NCBI GenBank assembly: GCA_031271065.1 | Contig: JAISWP010000258.1 | Coordinates: 1 to 13,515, forward strand | DNA: 13,515 bases | Reading direction: 5' to 3' | Source of the DNA: Synergistaceae bacterium | Lineage (GTDB): Bacteria; Synergistota; Synergistia; Synergistales; Synergistaceae | In this document: positions 12,795 to 13,515 of the stretch, piece by piece | Layout: each line of letters opens with the position of its first letter | Position numbering within the stretch: the stretch's first letter is position 1 | The notes under the pieces: model-generated | What the model was told of the DNA's origin: nothing | Databases searched by the model: none | Seen by the model: the letters and a program-made list of their open reading frames with translations, nothing else | Made by a program: the position numbers and the translations under genes

Positions 12795-13515
12795 CTTCAT
12801 CCTCCTCGTCCTCGTCGTATTCCGGCGTCCAGTCGTCTTTCGTCCAGGAGGCGGCGGACCTGTCGGATTTCCCTATGACGACGAATTTATCTATCATCTC
12901 GCTCAGGGATATATCCATCTCGATCTCCGAAACATCCGCAAAACCCGGCATACCGAGGCCCATGAGACGGTTTATGTGATACTGGATGTACATGGACCCG
13001 AACAGGAAAAGTTTGAGCCATGAGGTCATGGTGCGGCCCACCATCACCCCCTCCCGGTCCCACTCTATGACCGCTCCCCTTATCGCCCATCTCAGGTTGA
13101 AGTAGGCGAAGGTCCTCACAGGGAGCAGGAGCACGGCGTAAAGCAGAGCCATCGTTACGGCGGTCCCGGCGGCCATCTTGTGCGCCAGGGGAATTGCAAA
13201 TATTCTCCACGCGAGATAGGAAGCCGCGGAAAGCGGAACCAGCATCTGCACGGAGAAACCTATGACCGAGAGTATCTTGACGCAGCGTTCGTCAGCTCTG
13301 CCGGCGCCGACCTTGTTGAAAGCGTAGGCGTTTCCCCACAGCCACGTGTACGGGTAAAGGCCCATTGTGAGCAGGGACAGGCCGACGAACAATTTCAGCG
13401 GCACGTATCCCAGAAGAGCTGACGCCCTGGACTCCTTCATCCTGCGCATTCTCTCGCGGAATTTCGAATATGCCAGCACAAGTGGCTTGGCAAGAGGGAT
13501 GCCGATGATCCGTCT
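12787..13515 (-). CDS. DUF4234-like four-helix membrane protein, start not in window
   Basis: I do not recognise a function. The frame is open to the right edge, 242 codons. A GTG at 13479 and ATGs at 13449 and 13440 are possible starts, but none has a convincing SD, so the true start may lie outside. The visible protein has a basic N-terminal stretch (FRERMRRMKESR), then four hydrophobic segments: LFVGLSLLTMGLYPYTWLW, one around MLVPLSAASYLAW, one around ALLYAVLLLP, and FLFGSMYIQYHINRL. It ends in a strongly acidic tail, EYDEDEEDEDG. The first and last segments resemble DUF4234 ('LLTxGIYxxYW' and 'YIQxHINR') and align with its downstream neighbour. Opposite tail charges of the two proteins suggest they could contact each other, which is inference. 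Confidence 0.65.
   Translation of the reverse strand, partial: RRIIGIPLAKPLVLAYSKFRERMRRMKESRASALLGYVPLKLFVGLSLLTMGLYPYTWLWGNAYAFNKVGAGRADERCVKILSVIGFSVQMLVPLSAASYLAWRIFAIPLAHKMAAGTAVTMALLYAVLLLPVRTFAYFNLRWAIRGAVIEWDREGVMVGRTMTSWLKLFLFGSMYIQYHINRLMGLGMPGFADVSEIEMDISLSEMIDKFVVIGKSDRSAASWTKDDWTPEYDEDEEDEDG
12801..12805 (-). promoter_or_regulatory. Shine-Dalgarno that decides the zinc-ribbon gene start
   Basis: GGAGG on the minus strand, six bases before the ATG at 12794 and directly abutting the ATG at 12800. The spacing selects 12794. Confidence 0.55.

Noticed and set aside
1..13515. CRISPR, tRNA, rRNA, insertion sequence or attachment site
   Set aside because: I saw no regular repeat-spacer pattern, no transposase or integrase motif and no cloverleaf or ribosomal sequence anywhere in the window.

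Overview
The window is a GC-rich bacterial chromosome segment that is almost entirely coding and carries no sign of a mobile element, tRNA, rRNA or CRISPR array. The gene order yicC-remA-gmk-rpoZ-coaBC-priA is the one known from Bacillus and other Gram-positive relatives. Here it is joined to trpS-scpA-scpB-rluB-HDOD-cmk-plsC. RemA, ScpA/ScpB, Dfp-type CoaBC, a tryptophanyl-tRNA synthetase of the [4Fe-4S] type and frequent SD-led TTG/GTG starts suggest a deep-branching anaerobe. My best guess is Synergistota, but this is an inference from style and gene order, not a proven placement.

Layout. (1) Positions 1-8681, minus strand: thirteen genes read from right to left, trpS > scpA > scpB > rluB > HDOD gene > cmk > plsC > yicC > remA > gmk > rpoZ > coaBC > priA (priA is cut by the left edge). 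Neighbours overlap by 1-26 bases or lie at most 42 bases apart. An extended -10 promoter sits in front of trpS, and a second promoter overlaps the end of rluB in front of the HDOD gene. (2) Positions 8747-10129, minus: a MATE-family transporter with its own strong promoter. (3) Positions 10130-10563: a divergent intergenic region of 434 bases holding the MATE and transglycosylase promoters, with about 280 bases between them that contain hairpins and a terminator-like stem with nine T. (4) Positions 10564-11961, plus: a membrane-anchored lytic transglycosylase and an orphan type IV prepilin-like protein. (5) Positions 11964-13515, minus: two related four-helix membrane proteins resembling DUF4234, one with an N-terminal zinc ribbon; the upstream one runs off the right edge.

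The large operon combines information processing (TrpRS, RNA polymerase omega, PriA, the YicC RNase, rRNA pseudouridine synthase), chromosome segregation (ScpAB with SMC), nucleotide kinases (Cmk, Gmk), coenzyme A synthesis (CoaBC), phospholipid synthesis (PlsC) and two regulators (RemA, HDOD). This is a growth-linked housekeeping set. The right third is cell-envelope related. I see no complete new system. The points most worth a second look are the C-x22-C-x6-C-x2-C cluster in TrpRS, the structured non-coding stretch at 10182-10459, the HDOD protein with its HD residues intact inside the housekeeping operon, and the paired DUF4234-like proteins.
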